From: Spirosoma utsteinense | GTDB taxonomy: Bacteria > Bacteroidota > Bacteroidia > Cytophagales > Spirosomataceae | Direction: 5' to 3' | Assembly (NCBI RefSeq): GCF_014282275.1 | Contig: NZ_VFIA01000016.1 | Coordinates: 1-64,000, forward strand | DNA length: 64,000 nt | In this document: piece by piece, positions 33,701-42,786 of the stretch | Position numbering within the stretch: the stretch's first letter is position 1 | How the letters are laid out: each line of letters opens with the position of its first letter | The notes under the pieces: model-generated | What the model saw: only the letters and a program-made list of their open reading frames with translations | Told to the model about the DNA's origin: nothing | Databases searched by the model: none | Translations under genes and position numbers: made by a program

Positions 33701-36371
33701 GTGATTGATTACCCTCGCCCTTTTTCTCGATCACGGTCTGATAGTCGTACCGGACGATTTCGATTTGGGCCGATGCCGACAGACGCAGCGCACCCGCCGG
33801 ATCGAGGGCAACGACTTCTGCCGCCAGGGGCGTGCCGGTTGTAACGTACCGATCCGGAATTCGTACGCCATACAGGGTTTCCTGCGTCAGTACGTCGAAG
33901 CGCCGGAGCCGGTTAACGGGCCGCCCGTTTTCGTCGAAGACCGTTACGAACAGCTTCCCGTCCAGCAGACCCATGTCCTGGTAAATAGCCGGTAGGAGGA
34001 ATCGCTCGGTGGCTTGCCCGTTGGCGTTCGTTCGTCCCTGTCGTAACTCTTTGGGGAAAGCGTTCTGCCCGCCTGTTCCCGCAGCCTGATCGCTGGCCAT
34101 CTTGAAATTGTACTCCTCGTAGCCTTTTGGCGCAAAGATTCTGGGTTTCAGCTGCAACTCCATCTCATAGGCGCGGTCGGCTGCGGGCGGGCCGAACAGG
34201 TTCAGGGCCGTTGCCGAAAGCGTGACGGTCTGGCCTGCTTTATACTGGCTTCGGTCGGTGAGAACGTCTACCTTGATGCGGTCAGGTACGAACTCTTCTA
34301 CACTTACGGATTGAGACGTGAGCAACACCGTATTGGCGTTCAGTACCTCAATGGTGTAGTTGCCCGTTACTACAGCCGGGTCGAGGGGTACATCGGTTGA
34401 AATGGCTCCCTGTGCGTTGGTCGTTTTTCGGAACGCGCGTAACTCCCGGCCATTGGGTGTCAATATCCGGATCAGAACGGGGACTTCGGCTACGCTCTGC
34501 CACGACTGAGACCGGATAACGGTGTTAAAATGAATGGTTTCGCCGGGGCGGTATATGTCGCGATCGCCGTAAACAAATGCGTTGAACCCCGATTCGTTGT
34601 CCCGCTTGCCATCGACCTCGAAACGGGACGTTTCTATCTGCGTATCGGGCAGAAACAGAAAGTTGAAATCATTTGGACTAACCGCATCGCCGGAGCGAGC
34701 CGTCAACAGACTGATTTTAAAGCCGGGTGCTTTCTCGCTGACCTTGTCGAACCTGACAAAGCCGCTGCCATCGGTTTTCAGGGAATAAACCGACTGATTA
34801 TTACTACTAATAAGCGTTACCTCAACACCCTGCATTGGCTCGGTGGTATGGATTGAGTTAGCCCATACGAGTATCTCGTCGTTCGTCTGCCGGGCAACCA
34901 GACCGATATCCGATACCGATACCAGTTGGCTTGCCTGTAGGTAAGCCTCCTCTTTTGAAGCAACCGATACCAGATAGATGCCCCGCAGGGGTTGTCCCTG
35001 AACCTGCTTTTCGTCGGGGAGGGCCACATTCAGCGCCGAAACGCCCCGCACGGTCGGCAGGTCACCGACGGCCACCGTTTTGTTGACCAGCACATCGCTG
35101 AGGTCGGCCTGCTCGTCGGCGCTGTAGGTAAATCCACCGGTGGGTTTCCATTGGCCATCGGCGGCTTCGGCATATTGCTCATAGCGGTTTGAGCGCAGGT
35201 AGGTCAGCAGGTTGTTCTCGTAGAGCTTCGCAATCTTCACCTGTACGTTGGGAACGTTAACGATGTTGAGGCCGATATTTCGGGCTCCTTTTGAGGTCAG
35301 GTACAACGCTTTGCTGTTGACGAACGATATGCTGGCGGGCATTTTGCCGAAAAACAGATCCCGCGTTACCGGCTCCGTCAGCTTTGTCCCCAATACACCC
35401 CGAATCTGATCGGTGAGGGTCAGCACATAGGTATCGGCCTCGGTGAAGTTGCCCCGGATGACGAACCCGTTTTCGGTCAGTTCAGCGGTTGTGGCCACCT
35501 GGGGCTGAATCGTATAATACTGGTCCAGCGCACCGGGCTGTAACTCCTGGGTCGTGATAACCCGCACAACGCCCTGCGGGCCACCCGCCCGATTGCCATC
35601 GAAACTCGTTTGTACGTCGGCAATGTCGATGGTATACCGCGACGGTATCGCTGTCTTTTGCTCAATGGCCTCCTGGCTGACATACGCTGTGCCGGATACT
35701 TTCAGCCCTTTATCGATATGCAGTGTCAATGGTTGTTCATTCCTGGCCTGCGACGACCCGGCGGGGAGGTTGTTGAGTACCAGCGCCATCGTGTGCTGCA
35801 CGCTGCTGCCTACAACCTGTGTCGTAAGTGCCTGGTCGTTGCTGGTCGCGCTTAGTTTGCCCGATACCTCCGCTGAATTGACGGCGTAGTTGAAGTTAAG
35901 CCGGACTTTGGCTACCGGCTGTCCTGACTCAGCCGATCGGGACCACCAGCTTTCGGTACCGGCTAGTTGCAGGTAAGGTGTATGGAACGTGATCGGACTG
36001 GCCGACAGGCGCATTTCCTTGGCATCGGTTTGCCTGAGCAGATCACTGGTCAACTCAGCCCGGTAGTCAGTTGCCGGATCGAACGCAACGGCCGGCGAAA
36101 ACACCAGTTCGTTAGGAGCTGTCCATTTAAACTTACCCCGAACAGCCGGTTTAAACCGGAGATACTGGGTCGAATCCCACTCGTTGATGGCCCTCTCGGC
36201 ACCAACATTTTTATTGAAGGTGAAGGTCAGGTTTTGGGTCTGCTGGACTTCGTCTTCGAAGTTGCGGCCTACAACGGCTACTTCGTTGAACGACAGCCGG
36301 GAACAGCCCAGCCCGACAAAAACAAGACAGAGTAAGGTGTAGGCTAAACGGTGGGTGTAGAGTGCGTTCAT
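30765..36371 (-). CDS. Bacterial alpha-2-macroglobulin (YfhM-like) lipoprotein
   Basis: Very large (1868-residue) envelope protein of the bacterial alpha-2-macroglobulin family, which traps proteases through a reactive thioester. A lipobox VGLGC places the lipid anchor at Cys23. Macroglobulin-type beta-domains fill the N-terminal and middle parts (for example DRDIYRPGETIHFNTVIRS). The thioester motif CIEQ is intact at Cys1387-Gln1390 (PHGCIEQ), followed by the alpha-helical toroid and a C-terminal receptor-like domain. It is transcribed in the same direction as pbpC, a pairing known from enterobacteria (yfhM-pbpC), which implies defence of periplasm and cell wall when the envelope is breached. 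Confidence 0.95.
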   Translation of the reverse strand: MNALYTHRLAYTLLCLVFVGLGCSRLSFNEVAVVGRNFEDEVQQTQNLTFTFNKNVGAERAINEWDSTQYLRFKPAVRGKFKWTAPNELVFSPAVAFDPATDYRAELTSDLLRQTDAKEMRLSASPITFHTPYLQLAGTESWWSRSAESGQPVAKVRLNFNYAVNSAEVSGKLSATSNDQALTTQVVGSSVQHTMALVLNNLPAGSSQARNEQPLTLHIDKGLKVSGTAYVSQEAIEQKTAIPSRYTIDIADVQTSFDGNRAGGPQGVVRVITTQELQPGALDQYYTIQPQVATTAELTENGFVIRGNFTEADTYVLTLTDQIRGVLGTKLTEPVTRDLFFGKMPASISFVNSKALYLTSKGARNIGLNIVNVPNVQVKIAKLYENNLLTYLRSNRYEQYAEAADGQWKPTGGFTYSADEQADLSDVLVNKTVAVGDLPTVRGVSALNVALPDEKQVQGQPLRGIYLVSVASKEEAYLQASQLVSVSDIGLVARQTNDEILVWANSIHTTEPMQGVEVTLISSNNQSVYSLKTDGSGFVRFDKVSEKAPGFKISLLTARSGDAVSPNDFNFLFLPDTQIETSRFEVDGKRDNESGFNAFVYGDRDIYRPGETIHFNTVIRSQSWQSVAEVPVLIRILTPNGRELRAFRKTTNAQGAISTDVPLDPAVVTGNYTIEVLNANTVLLTSQSVSVEEFVPDRIKVDVLTDRSQYKAGQTVTLSATALNLFGPPAADRAYEMELQLKPRIFAPKGYEEYNFKMASDQAAGTGGQNAFPKELRQGRTNANGQATERFLLPAIYQDMGLLDGKLFVTVFDENGRPVNRLRRFDVLTQETLYGVRIPDRYVTTGTPLAAEVVALDPAGALRLSASAQIEIVRYDYQTVIEKKGEGNQSQVNYTTRRREKSVYSNTLPFKGGKAAIRYVPTVSGEYEIRVRRLGQPGVSTGYSATRFYAYGYGSTSASSFDVSQEGQVLMTLDKPTYQTGDRATLLFKAPFDGKLLVTVERNQVLEHHWLTTANKAAEWSFALTADHLPNVYITATLIRAIGSSAGADANLPITVAHGYISVPVGNPATQLPISIAASPQSRSKTKQTIRIKTARNAQVTVAVVDEGILQLKNFRTPDPHGFFYQKRALEVGSHDLYALLYPELSLRSARSSTGGDGYDLERRVNPLSNGRVRLVALWSGILETGSDGEAAFSIDVPQFSGDLRVMAVAYKDNAFGSATSNIKVADPIVISTGVPRFLTPGDQVELPVNLSNTTSKAAVVTARLSLTGPLTADSAGTRKLTIQPGREVRTTFRISASQSIGPGMVLVTVNGLNETFTEKTDVTVRPAASLQKITIAGMVAGGQGQPLKLAGQFLPGTARASMTLSRSPIAQYGRELSYLLGYPHGCIEQTISKAFPQLYFADLTKQFGSHTYFVRSGESDFNPTTTVREAVQKVESLQLQTGGFAMWPGATGASTGQNRFSGAGVDMWASAYALHFLSEAQEAGYEVRPSVLSSAIDFLTTFTNNPSTESTVTFDESGRQTVRKVASRTAIYGLYTLSVAGRPNRPAMNYYKEAALQKTGPTLTLDSRYLLAAAFYRLGDSRSFAALLPRQFVDQPMERQTGGSYASPLRNLALVLDVLADTDPNNLQIPTLARQLSTALRQSTYLNTQEAAFAFLALGKIARQNAGNTATATLLAGNKPLGNLTGAFVNLNRLPTNVPLLLNAKGSGNIYYFAQSEGVPMQGKIPETDAGLQIRRQYLNRDGKPIAGTVRQNDLVIVKVTLTSQTGLNIENVVITDLLPAGLEVENPRLSEQRDMPWIKATTTPDHFDLRDDRINFYTNADSNPRTFYYLARATTKGRFIIGPISADAMYNGEYRSYSGAGTLLIN

Positions 36372-36401
36372 GACAGGAAGATATTGGGGCGAATACTAAC
36401 G

Positions 36402-36434
36402 AAAAAAACCCATTCCGTTGCTGGATGGGTTTTT
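36402..36434 (-). terminator. Terminator between the SnoaL-like gene and the macroglobulin gene
   Basis: AAAACCCATTCC pairs with GGATGGGTTTT with one bulge across a short loop, with an A-tract on + that reads as a U-run on -. It lies after the SnoaL-like gene and 31 bases before the macroglobulin ATG, so it may lower read-through within the cluster. Confidence 0.6.
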
Positions 36435-36483
36435 CTGTGGCACAGTAAAGCACACGCTGGTTAAGGGCGCGGCAACGGCTGCG

Positions 36484-36921
36484 TTACTTGGTCGGCGTAA
36501 ACTGGATATGCATGATTTTCCAGCTGGCACCCTGTTTGGCGCTAACAACGGATATTGCTGCGGTAGACTCCAGGGGTTGCCCCTGAATGGTGCCTTTTAC
36601 TTTCCAGGTACCGGTCATCACAGCTGAGTCGCTGTTATACTGCCGCGTGCGGGCGTCGGAGACGACACCTGTTTCAATGACGACGAATCCTCCGCCAACA
36701 CCTTGAACGAGCAGGTCGCCATCCACCGAACTGCCGTCGAAACTGGTCAGGCTAAAATCGCTGGACACCAACTTACCGATCGTAGTAGCATCTTCGTCAA
36801 GCATAGCTTTGAAAAAGGCATTGCCAAGGGCTGTTGGGTCCTGTGTGGGGTCGGCGGCTTGCTGAGCAAATGTGGCGGTGGTAATGAAAAAGGCCGCAAT
36901 GAGGGATAATAGTACTTTCAT
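36484..36921 (-). CDS. Exported SnoaL/DUF4440-like protein
   Basis: A 145-residue product with a signal peptide (MKVLLSLIAAFFITTATFAQQ). The rest fits the NTF2-like/DUF4440 fold: a first helix around NAFFKAMLDEDATTIGKLVSSDF, beta-strands in the middle, and the closing WKIMHIQFTPTK. Such proteins bind small ligands or act as inhibitors/accessory proteins; no catalytic residues can be assigned. It lies between pbpC and the macroglobulin gene, all on one strand, so it may be an unrecognised member of that defence pair. Confidence 0.8.
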   Translation of the reverse strand: MKVLLSLIAAFFITTATFAQQAADPTQDPTALGNAFFKAMLDEDATTIGKLVSSDFSLTSFDGSSVDGDLLVQGVGGGFVVIETGVVSDARTRQYNSDSAVMTGTWKVKGTIQGQPLESTAAISVVSAKQGASWKIMHIQFTPTK

Positions 36922-36993
36922 GAATGAACGGATATAGAGTTTTCAGGCAGGAAAAGTCTTGAAAAATAGTGGTAAAGCCAAATTGTGCTGGCT

Positions 36994-39360
36994 CTATTCA
37001 TTTTTTATTGTTACCCGTAAATCGCTGTGCCGCCCCCGGTCGTCGGCGCAGGAAATTTTGAGTTGGCCCGGCCACGGTCTGAAAAATACAGCTTCGTCAG
37101 GGCGGGCTCGGCGGTAAAGTTTATCGTTCAGATACCAGAAAACGAGTTGAACATCGTTAGCCGCCTGACAACCCAACTCCAGTTCGGCAGGTTGGGCCGC
37201 ATCGATAAAGTATTCGCTGCCTTCATTCAGGCTCGTAATGGCTGGCCCCGCCATACCCGATACCCGTTCGCAGGCCGGGTTGTGGGGCGGTATTGGTTCA
37301 AAAGGGATGTGGCGGCTTTGGTAAAAGGTAACCAGATCGGGCGTTAAGTTAGGGTATGAACGGCGTACCCAGCCGGAGTCGGGCCGGCAGTGCGGGCAGT
37401 AGGCCAGCGTTCTGGCTGCGTTCGTGAATACCACTTTTCGGTGCTGACAGGTTCGGTGCCGCGATACACCCATAATTTGGAAATCGGTAACGGGGTTCAG
37501 GCAGGAGTCGCCCGGAATATCACCGGTCTCGGGGCAGACGAGCCGCGTCGTGAGTCGGCTGGTTGGGCTGGCGGGTGGCTGAAACCAGCCGTTAGGCGAG
37601 TTGTAGTCAAGTGCGTTAAATAACTGAAAGAGCAGCGGTGTGGCTGTATTGGCCCCGCTTAGTTCGGCCACGCCCACCCCCGAAAAATTTCCAATCCACA
37701 CCCCGATCGTGTACCGCCGATTGTACCCGATACTCCAGGCATCACGCCGACCATAAGACGTTCCTGTTTTCCAGGCGATGCGTGGCAGGTGGTAGCTGTT
37801 GTCGAAGTTATTGGGCAGATCGGGGCGAGTGATCTGCGTGAGCGTATGGGTGATCAGATAAGCCGCTTCGGGAGAAAGAATTTTCACGGATTCTACGGCC
37901 CGTTTCTGCCCACCGTTGCGGGCGGGGTGAAGGGGGTCCGACGGGGTGGTAAGGGTAAGTGGCATCACCAGGCCGCCGTTGGCCAGCCCTACATACAAGC
38001 GTGTCATTTCTTCCAGCGTTACCCCACAACCACCCAGGATCATAGACAATCCCAGGTCTTTCGCCTGTCGTTTTACGGTCGAAAACCCCGCTTTCTGTAA
38101 CGTCGAAACAAGCGCAGATGTGCCCATTTCCCGCAACAGCGAAACGGCGGGTATGTTGAGGGAGTTGGCGAGGGCAAACGATGCCGTAACGGGTCCGTTG
38201 AACTGACGGTCGTAGTTGTCCGGTTCATACCCGCTAAAATTAGTGGGAACATCATTAAGCTTGGTTTTGGGCGTTATAATGCCCGCATCGAACGCCAGCC
38301 CGTACAGGATGGGTTTCAGGGCGCTTCCCGGCGATCGTATGGCCCGCACGCCGTCTACCTGCCCCCCGTCGACGGGGTCCCTGAAATCTGACGATCCTAC
38401 ATAAGCTACCACAGCCTGCGTCTGGTTATCCACAATGAGCACGGCTGCGTTGTGGATATCGTTGACCCGGATACGATTGGCGTAGTTCTGCACGAGTTGC
38501 TCGGCGGTAGCCTGAATGCCCGGACTTAGTGCCGACCGGATAATAGGCTCTCCCGGCTGTTCGGCTTTAAGCCGGCGCGACAGGTGTGGGGCCAGTTGGG
38601 GCGCTTCGTGCCGGTAGGCCGTCAGCGGTTCGTTCAGGGCATCAATCAGGATTGTTTCGTCGTAGACATGCGCGGTCCGGAAGCGATTAAGCCAGCGGTT
38701 GCGCTCCTGCATTACCCGCTCGTTATCGACACCCAGGCGCAGGCTCGACGGCCGGTTCGGAATAATAGTGAGCGTAGTTAGTTCGGCCAGGCTGAGCAGT
38801 ACGGGCGGTTTGCCGAAATACAGCAGCGACGCCGATTTCAGCCCTTCGATATTGCCGCCGTATGGAATCAGGTTCAGGTACAGTTGCAGGATCTCATCCT
38901 TCGAATAATGAAGTTCCAGCTGGATGGCCCGGCCCAGTTCGATGAGTTTATTGAGGTAGGTACGCCGACGGGGTTCGAGCAGGCGAACCGTTTGCATCGT
39001 AATCGTGGAGGCTCCCGATGTCCGGCGTCCGGCCAGCAGGTTACGCCCGGCAGCCCGTACCATAGACACGGGATTGAAGCCGGGGTGAACGTAAAAATAT
39101 TTATCCTCTTTGTACAGAATGGCGTCCCGTAAGGTGGGGGTAATGTCAGAAAGTTCGGCATACATCCGCCATTTGTCATCCCGGCTCAGAAATGCGTGCA
39201 GGATAGAGCCATCGCGTGCTGTGATGACTGTAGAATAGGGAACAGCAGTGTTGATCGGGAACAGGCTGTCGAGGCCCAACGCGACGAGCAGCGCCAGCCC
39301 ACAGGCCCTGACCGGTTTGCGCCGGCTAATTTGTTTCAGCCACGTCCAAATGCTTTCCAC
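36994..39360 (-). CDS. pbpC: Penicillin-binding protein 1C
   Basis: Bifunctional peptidoglycan synthase. One N-terminal membrane helix (about 19-36) is followed by a GT51 glycosyltransferase domain with Glu85 in EDKYFYVHPG and the block GASTITMQ at 116-123. The transpeptidase domain has Ser346-x-x-Lys349 (SPGSALKP) and the KTG box at 531. A C-terminal BiPBP_C-type domain with Cys-rich segments (CPETGDIPGDSC, CQHRKVVF) fits PBP1C. The start is a GTG at 39360; no ATG fits better. It lies upstream of the SnoaL-like and macroglobulin genes on the same strand. Confidence 0.93.
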   Translation of the reverse strand: MESIWTWLKQISRRKPVRACGLALLVALGLDSLFPINTAVPYSTVITARDGSILHAFLSRDDKWRMYAELSDITPTLRDAILYKEDKYFYVHPGFNPVSMVRAAGRNLLAGRRTSGASTITMQTVRLLEPRRRTYLNKLIELGRAIQLELHYSKDEILQLYLNLIPYGGNIEGLKSASLLYFGKPPVLLSLAELTTLTIIPNRPSSLRLGVDNERVMQERNRWLNRFRTAHVYDETILIDALNEPLTAYRHEAPQLAPHLSRRLKAEQPGEPIIRSALSPGIQATAEQLVQNYANRIRVNDIHNAAVLIVDNQTQAVVAYVGSSDFRDPVDGGQVDGVRAIRSPGSALKPILYGLAFDAGIITPKTKLNDVPTNFSGYEPDNYDRQFNGPVTASFALANSLNIPAVSLLREMGTSALVSTLQKAGFSTVKRQAKDLGLSMILGGCGVTLEEMTRLYVGLANGGLVMPLTLTTPSDPLHPARNGGQKRAVESVKILSPEAAYLITHTLTQITRPDLPNNFDNSYHLPRIAWKTGTSYGRRDAWSIGYNRRYTIGVWIGNFSGVGVAELSGANTATPLLFQLFNALDYNSPNGWFQPPASPTSRLTTRLVCPETGDIPGDSCLNPVTDFQIMGVSRHRTCQHRKVVFTNAARTLAYCPHCRPDSGWVRRSYPNLTPDLVTFYQSRHIPFEPIPPHNPACERVSGMAGPAITSLNEGSEYFIDAAQPAELELGCQAANDVQLVFWYLNDKLYRRARPDEAVFFRPWPGQLKISCADDRGRHSDLRVTIKNE

Positions 39361-39460
39361 TGATCAAGTTGATAACTCCGTAAATATGTGTGTTTCTTTG
39401 TGGTTCTTCGTCTGCCAGCGTGGCTTCGGAGAGATCAGCCTAAATATACGTTCCTGAACG

Positions 39461-40855
39461 ATGACCATTCAATTTTTTGGTGCAGCCCGTACGGTCACAG
39501 GCAGTAAGCACCTGATCACGACAGCCGACGGTACCCGGATTTTGCTCGACTGCGGGCTGTTCCAGGGTATCAACACCGACGAACTCAATCAGCAATTTGG
39601 TTTCGATCCGGCCGCAGTAGACTACATGGTGCTGTCACACGCCCATATTGACCATACCGGGTTGATTCCCCGGCTTGTTGCCAAAGGATTCGAAGGACCT
39701 ATCTATACGACAGCATCTACCATCGATTTGTGTGAGGTAATGCTCATGGATAGTGCCCGGATTCAGGAGCGTGATCTGGAACGGGTCAACAATCGGCGCA
39801 GTCGCCGGGGACAGCCTGAACTGGAAGCACTCTACAATGAAAAAGATGTTCAACAGGCGCTCGACCAGATGGTAGCCGTTGGGTACAACAAGCCGTTCGA
39901 AATAGGAAAGTCGGTAACGGGACTGCTGACCGATGCGGCTCACCTGCTTGGCAGCGCAGCCATCAGCCTGACCGTCCGTGAGCAGGATAAGACAACGCAA
40001 CTTGTTTTTAGTGGCGATATCGGCCGCCCGGATGATAAGATCCTGCGTAAACCAGATTCGTTTCCACAGGCGGATTATATCATTTGCGAATCGACCTATG
40101 GTGACCGGATACACGAACCCGAACCTGATGTGAAGGCTCATTTACTGCGTATCGTGCACCAGACGTGTGTGGAAAAGCGGGGTAAACTGCTGATCCCCGC
40201 GTTTGCTGTCGACCGCACGCAGGAACTGATTTACGCGCTCGATCAACTGGAGACGGAAGGCAAACTGCCTCGCTTACCCGTACACATCGATAGCCCGATG
40301 TCGGTGAAAGCAACGCAGGTAATGCGCGATCATGAGGAAGACTTCAATCCCGAGATACTGGCTTATATCAAGCGGGATGGCGATGCGTTCGATTTCAAAA
40401 ATCTGCATTACGTGTCAGAGGTTGAGGGGTCCAAAGCCATCAACAGCAGTGATGAACCGTGCATCATTATTGCGCCGTCGGGTATGGCCGAAGCGGGTCG
40501 GATCAAGCACCACATCAAAAATAACGTCGAGGATCCCAGCACGACCATTCTGATGGTCGGCTATGCGTCGCCGAGTAGCCTTGGCGGTGCCCTGAAGCGG
40601 GGAGATAAAGAAGTGGTGATCTTTGGCGAACGGCTTGCGGTAAATGCCCGGATCGAAATTATGGATTCATTTTCGGCCCACGGTGATTACCGCGAAATGC
40701 TGCATTTTCTGAGTTGTCAGGACCCTGCGCAGGTTAAAACGGTGTTTCTGGTACACGGTGAGTATGAAAAACAGCTGATCTGGAAAGAAAAGCTAGAGGC
40801 AGCTGGCTTTGCGCACGTAGTCATACCCGACATGGAAGAAAAAGTGGATCTGTAG
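39461..40855 (+). CDS. Metallo-beta-lactamase-fold beta-CASP exonuclease-like protein
   Basis: Protein of the MBL/beta-CASP (CPSF-like) group that acts on RNA in its relatives. The metal motif is HAHIDH (His60, His62, Asp64, His65), with the further block VFSGDIGRPDD. The beta-CASP part contains LLIPAFAVDRTQEL and the C-terminal RMMBL part has SFSAHGDYREM and FLVHGE. The length of 464 residues is standard for the bacterial family. It is divergent from pbpC; a 100-base spacer separates them. RNA substrate is a family inference. Confidence 0.92.
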   Translation: MTIQFFGAARTVTGSKHLITTADGTRILLDCGLFQGINTDELNQQFGFDPAAVDYMVLSHAHIDHTGLIPRLVAKGFEGPIYTTASTIDLCEVMLMDSARIQERDLERVNNRRSRRGQPELEALYNEKDVQQALDQMVAVGYNKPFEIGKSVTGLLTDAAHLLGSAAISLTVREQDKTTQLVFSGDIGRPDDKILRKPDSFPQADYIICESTYGDRIHEPEPDVKAHLLRIVHQTCVEKRGKLLIPAFAVDRTQELIYALDQLETEGKLPRLPVHIDSPMSVKATQVMRDHEEDFNPEILAYIKRDGDAFDFKNLHYVSEVEGSKAINSSDEPCIIIAPSGMAEAGRIKHHIKNNVEDPSTTILMVGYASPSSLGGALKRGDKEVVIFGERLAVNARIEIMDSFSAHGDYREMLHFLSCQDPAQVKTVFLVHGEYEKQLIWKEKLEAAGFAHVVIPDMEEKVDL

Positions 40856-40870
40856 GGGACGAATGTCCAT

Positions 40871-40897
40871 AAAAAAACCCGGCCTCACGGCCGGGTT
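40871..40897 (-). terminator. Terminator of the small gene at 40929-41123
   Basis: AACCCGGCC (40876-40884) pairs with GGCCGGGTT (40889-40897) around TCAC. The U-run forms only on the - strand (A-tract 40871-40877), so it serves the small - strand gene, though the hairpin also follows the beta-CASP stop on +. Confidence 0.75.
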
Positions 40898-40928
40898 CAG
40901 GAAAGTTGAAAAAGGAAGGGTAATGTCG

Positions 40929-41123
40929 CTATGTGAATCGAACCCGTGCGAAACAACGGTTTAGTACTACGCGGTACATTTTTCCAAACTGCGCATAACA
41001 CCATCGTTTAAGTTGCTTTACTTCGTCAGGGATGAGCATTTTTATTGCTTTAGCAAGTTCTTTCTCGAATAAAGCTTTATCGAAACTCACCTTCTGAAGG
41101 ATGGTTTTGATGTATTCTAACAT
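40929..41123 (-). CDS. Small unknown protein (64 residues)
   Basis: Starts at the ATG at 41123 (MLEYIKTILQKVSFDK). The protein is basic and helical by composition, with a typical amphipathic first helix, the segment FEKELAKAIKMLIPDEV, and two Cys (CYAQF, RCF) near the end. It has its own terminator (40871-40897), which supports it being expressed. It resembles short uncharacterised proteins I associate with Bacteroidota, but no function is known. It lies between two + strand genes. Confidence 0.7.
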   Translation of the reverse strand: MLEYIKTILQKVSFDKALFEKELAKAIKMLIPDEVKQLKRWCYAQFGKMYRVVLNRCFARVRFT

Positions 41124-41249
41124 CGAAAGCATGAGGAATCATTTTTTTAGTTAAAGTGCTAGAGAGATAGATAGAGACTAAAAATCCGTTACTCTCTGGT
41201 ATATGAAAACGTAACGGCTCACGTTGTTAATTGTTGCTACAAAATAACA

Positions 41250-42713
41250 ATGATGCTTGCAATATTCCGCAAATTTCTTGTATTATTTATTTGTTACTCA
41301 ACGGCTTGCTTCGGCCAAGTTGCTGAAACTGTTAGTGCTATAGAATTGGGGCCAACTTCTTTTCCGATTGAACGGCCTTTCGCTATTTCGGTTACAATAG
41401 CGAACAGTGAGACTCGGCCGGTTCTGGTGTTCCCTGATATCCCGGGTTTCGTTAAAAAAGGGATTCTGACCAGTGTGACATCACCCGATATCAACGAAAA
41501 AAAAGCTGGTAGTCAGATTATTACCCAAAATTACCAGGCGCGGGCAGCGGGCCGATTTATACTGGCTCCTTTTACTATTACGGTTGAGGGAACGGTACTG
41601 AGATCAGAAGGAGCGGTGCTGATTGTACGGGCGTCGGCAACCGCATCGGTACCCAATACAACAACCGTGGTCAACAACCTCCCCCCACCCGGGGGCGCAG
41701 CGTTTATGGCATTGCGGGCCTCTAAAGCTACGGTCTACACAGGCGAAGGTGTAGGGTTGACACTGTCCTTCTTTGTTGCTGATAATTACCCCTACCAGTT
41801 GAATTTTACGGCCCTCGACCGGCAGCTGCAGGCCATCATCAAGAAAATCCGACCTGCGAATGCCTGGGAAGAAAATAGGCCCATTACGGAACTGAAGCCC
41901 GTTCCGGTATTGATTGGGGGCAAAAAATTCCGGGAGATCCAGTTGTATCAATCTGTTTTCTATCCGCTCGCCACCCGGTTGCTGACCCTGCCGGCTGTTA
42001 CACTCTACCTGATCCGACCCCGTCCTAAAATTGGTCCTCCATCTGCCGAAGCAGAAACCGAAAGAGTCCTGTTCAGCAGCAAACCACTTACCATTGCCGT
42101 CCGGGCCTTGCCCCAACATCCGTTGCGGGGGCAGGTAGCCGTTGGCTCATTTCGGTTGAACGAGCAGCTGGAACGGAAGCACGTTCAGGTAGGCCAGAGT
42201 ATTCGTTATAGGTTTTCTATTGCGGGAGAAGGTAACATCGCTACCCTGCCAGCACCCGTGGAACTGGCTAAATCAACGGATATCGACATATTCCCGCCCA
42301 AAGAACAACATAGCCTCAAACACACCGGCAATCAGGTGGATGGACAGAAGACATTCACTTATTTTATTGTGCCCCGTCAAAATGGTACTATTTCACTGGC
42401 CGACCATTTTCAGTGGATCTATTTCGACCCGCAACGGGCGCGCTATGACACGCTGCGACCTCGGGTTCGATTGGAGGCCGGAGGGGCCGATGTAGCCGCG
42501 CTGGCAACCGATTCGGTACCTATAGCAACGTCGGCCGAGTCGGTCGATGGTACGTTGTCAGCTTCGTCGGCGGGGCGATCTCTGTACACGGGCATCAGTA
42601 CGCTCGACAGCACCTATCAGCCGATCAGTATTCCGGTTTTGATTCGGTCTGTAGCCAATGTATTGATTGTATTAATGCTGTTGGGGATGATCTTTGTGTT
42701 TTTTAGGAGATAA
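41250..42713 (+). CDS. BatD-like exported protein
   Basis: A 487-residue product with a signal peptide (cleaved near CFGQ), beta-rich repeats (ANSETRPVLVFPDIPGF, NYQARAAGRFILAPFTITVEG) and one C-terminal membrane helix (VLIVLMLLGMIFVFF). This fits the BatD/oxygen-tolerance family of Bacteroidota, whose members are attached to the periplasmic side of the membrane. No batA, batB, batC or batE genes lie nearby, so this is an orphan copy. Two ATGs in tandem open the frame. Confidence 0.8.
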   Translation: MMLAIFRKFLVLFICYSTACFGQVAETVSAIELGPTSFPIERPFAISVTIANSETRPVLVFPDIPGFVKKGILTSVTSPDINEKKAGSQIITQNYQARAAGRFILAPFTITVEGTVLRSEGAVLIVRASATASVPNTTTVVNNLPPPGGAAFMALRASKATVYTGEGVGLTLSFFVADNYPYQLNFTALDRQLQAIIKKIRPANAWEENRPITELKPVPVLIGGKKFREIQLYQSVFYPLATRLLTLPAVTLYLIRPRPKIGPPSAEAETERVLFSSKPLTIAVRALPQHPLRGQVAVGSFRLNEQLERKHVQVGQSIRYRFSIAGEGNIATLPAPVELAKSTDIDIFPPKEQHSLKHTGNQVDGQKTFTYFIVPRQNGTISLADHFQWIYFDPQRARYDTLRPRVRLEAGGADVAALATDSVPIATSAESVDGTLSASSAGRSLYTGISTLDSTYQPISIPVLIRSVANVLIVLMLLGMIFVFFRR

Positions 42714-42786
42714 AGGCGGTAGCGTGCAGACGTCAGTGTTTGTGCGAGGCACCTATCGGTTCTTTCGGTAGCTATTATTTTGTCAC

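Noticed and set aside
40925..40960. tRNA-like word GAATCGAACCCGTG near the start of a - strand region
   Set aside because: No acceptor, D-arm or anticodon stem can be formed around it; the bases encode the end of the small protein at 40929-41123.
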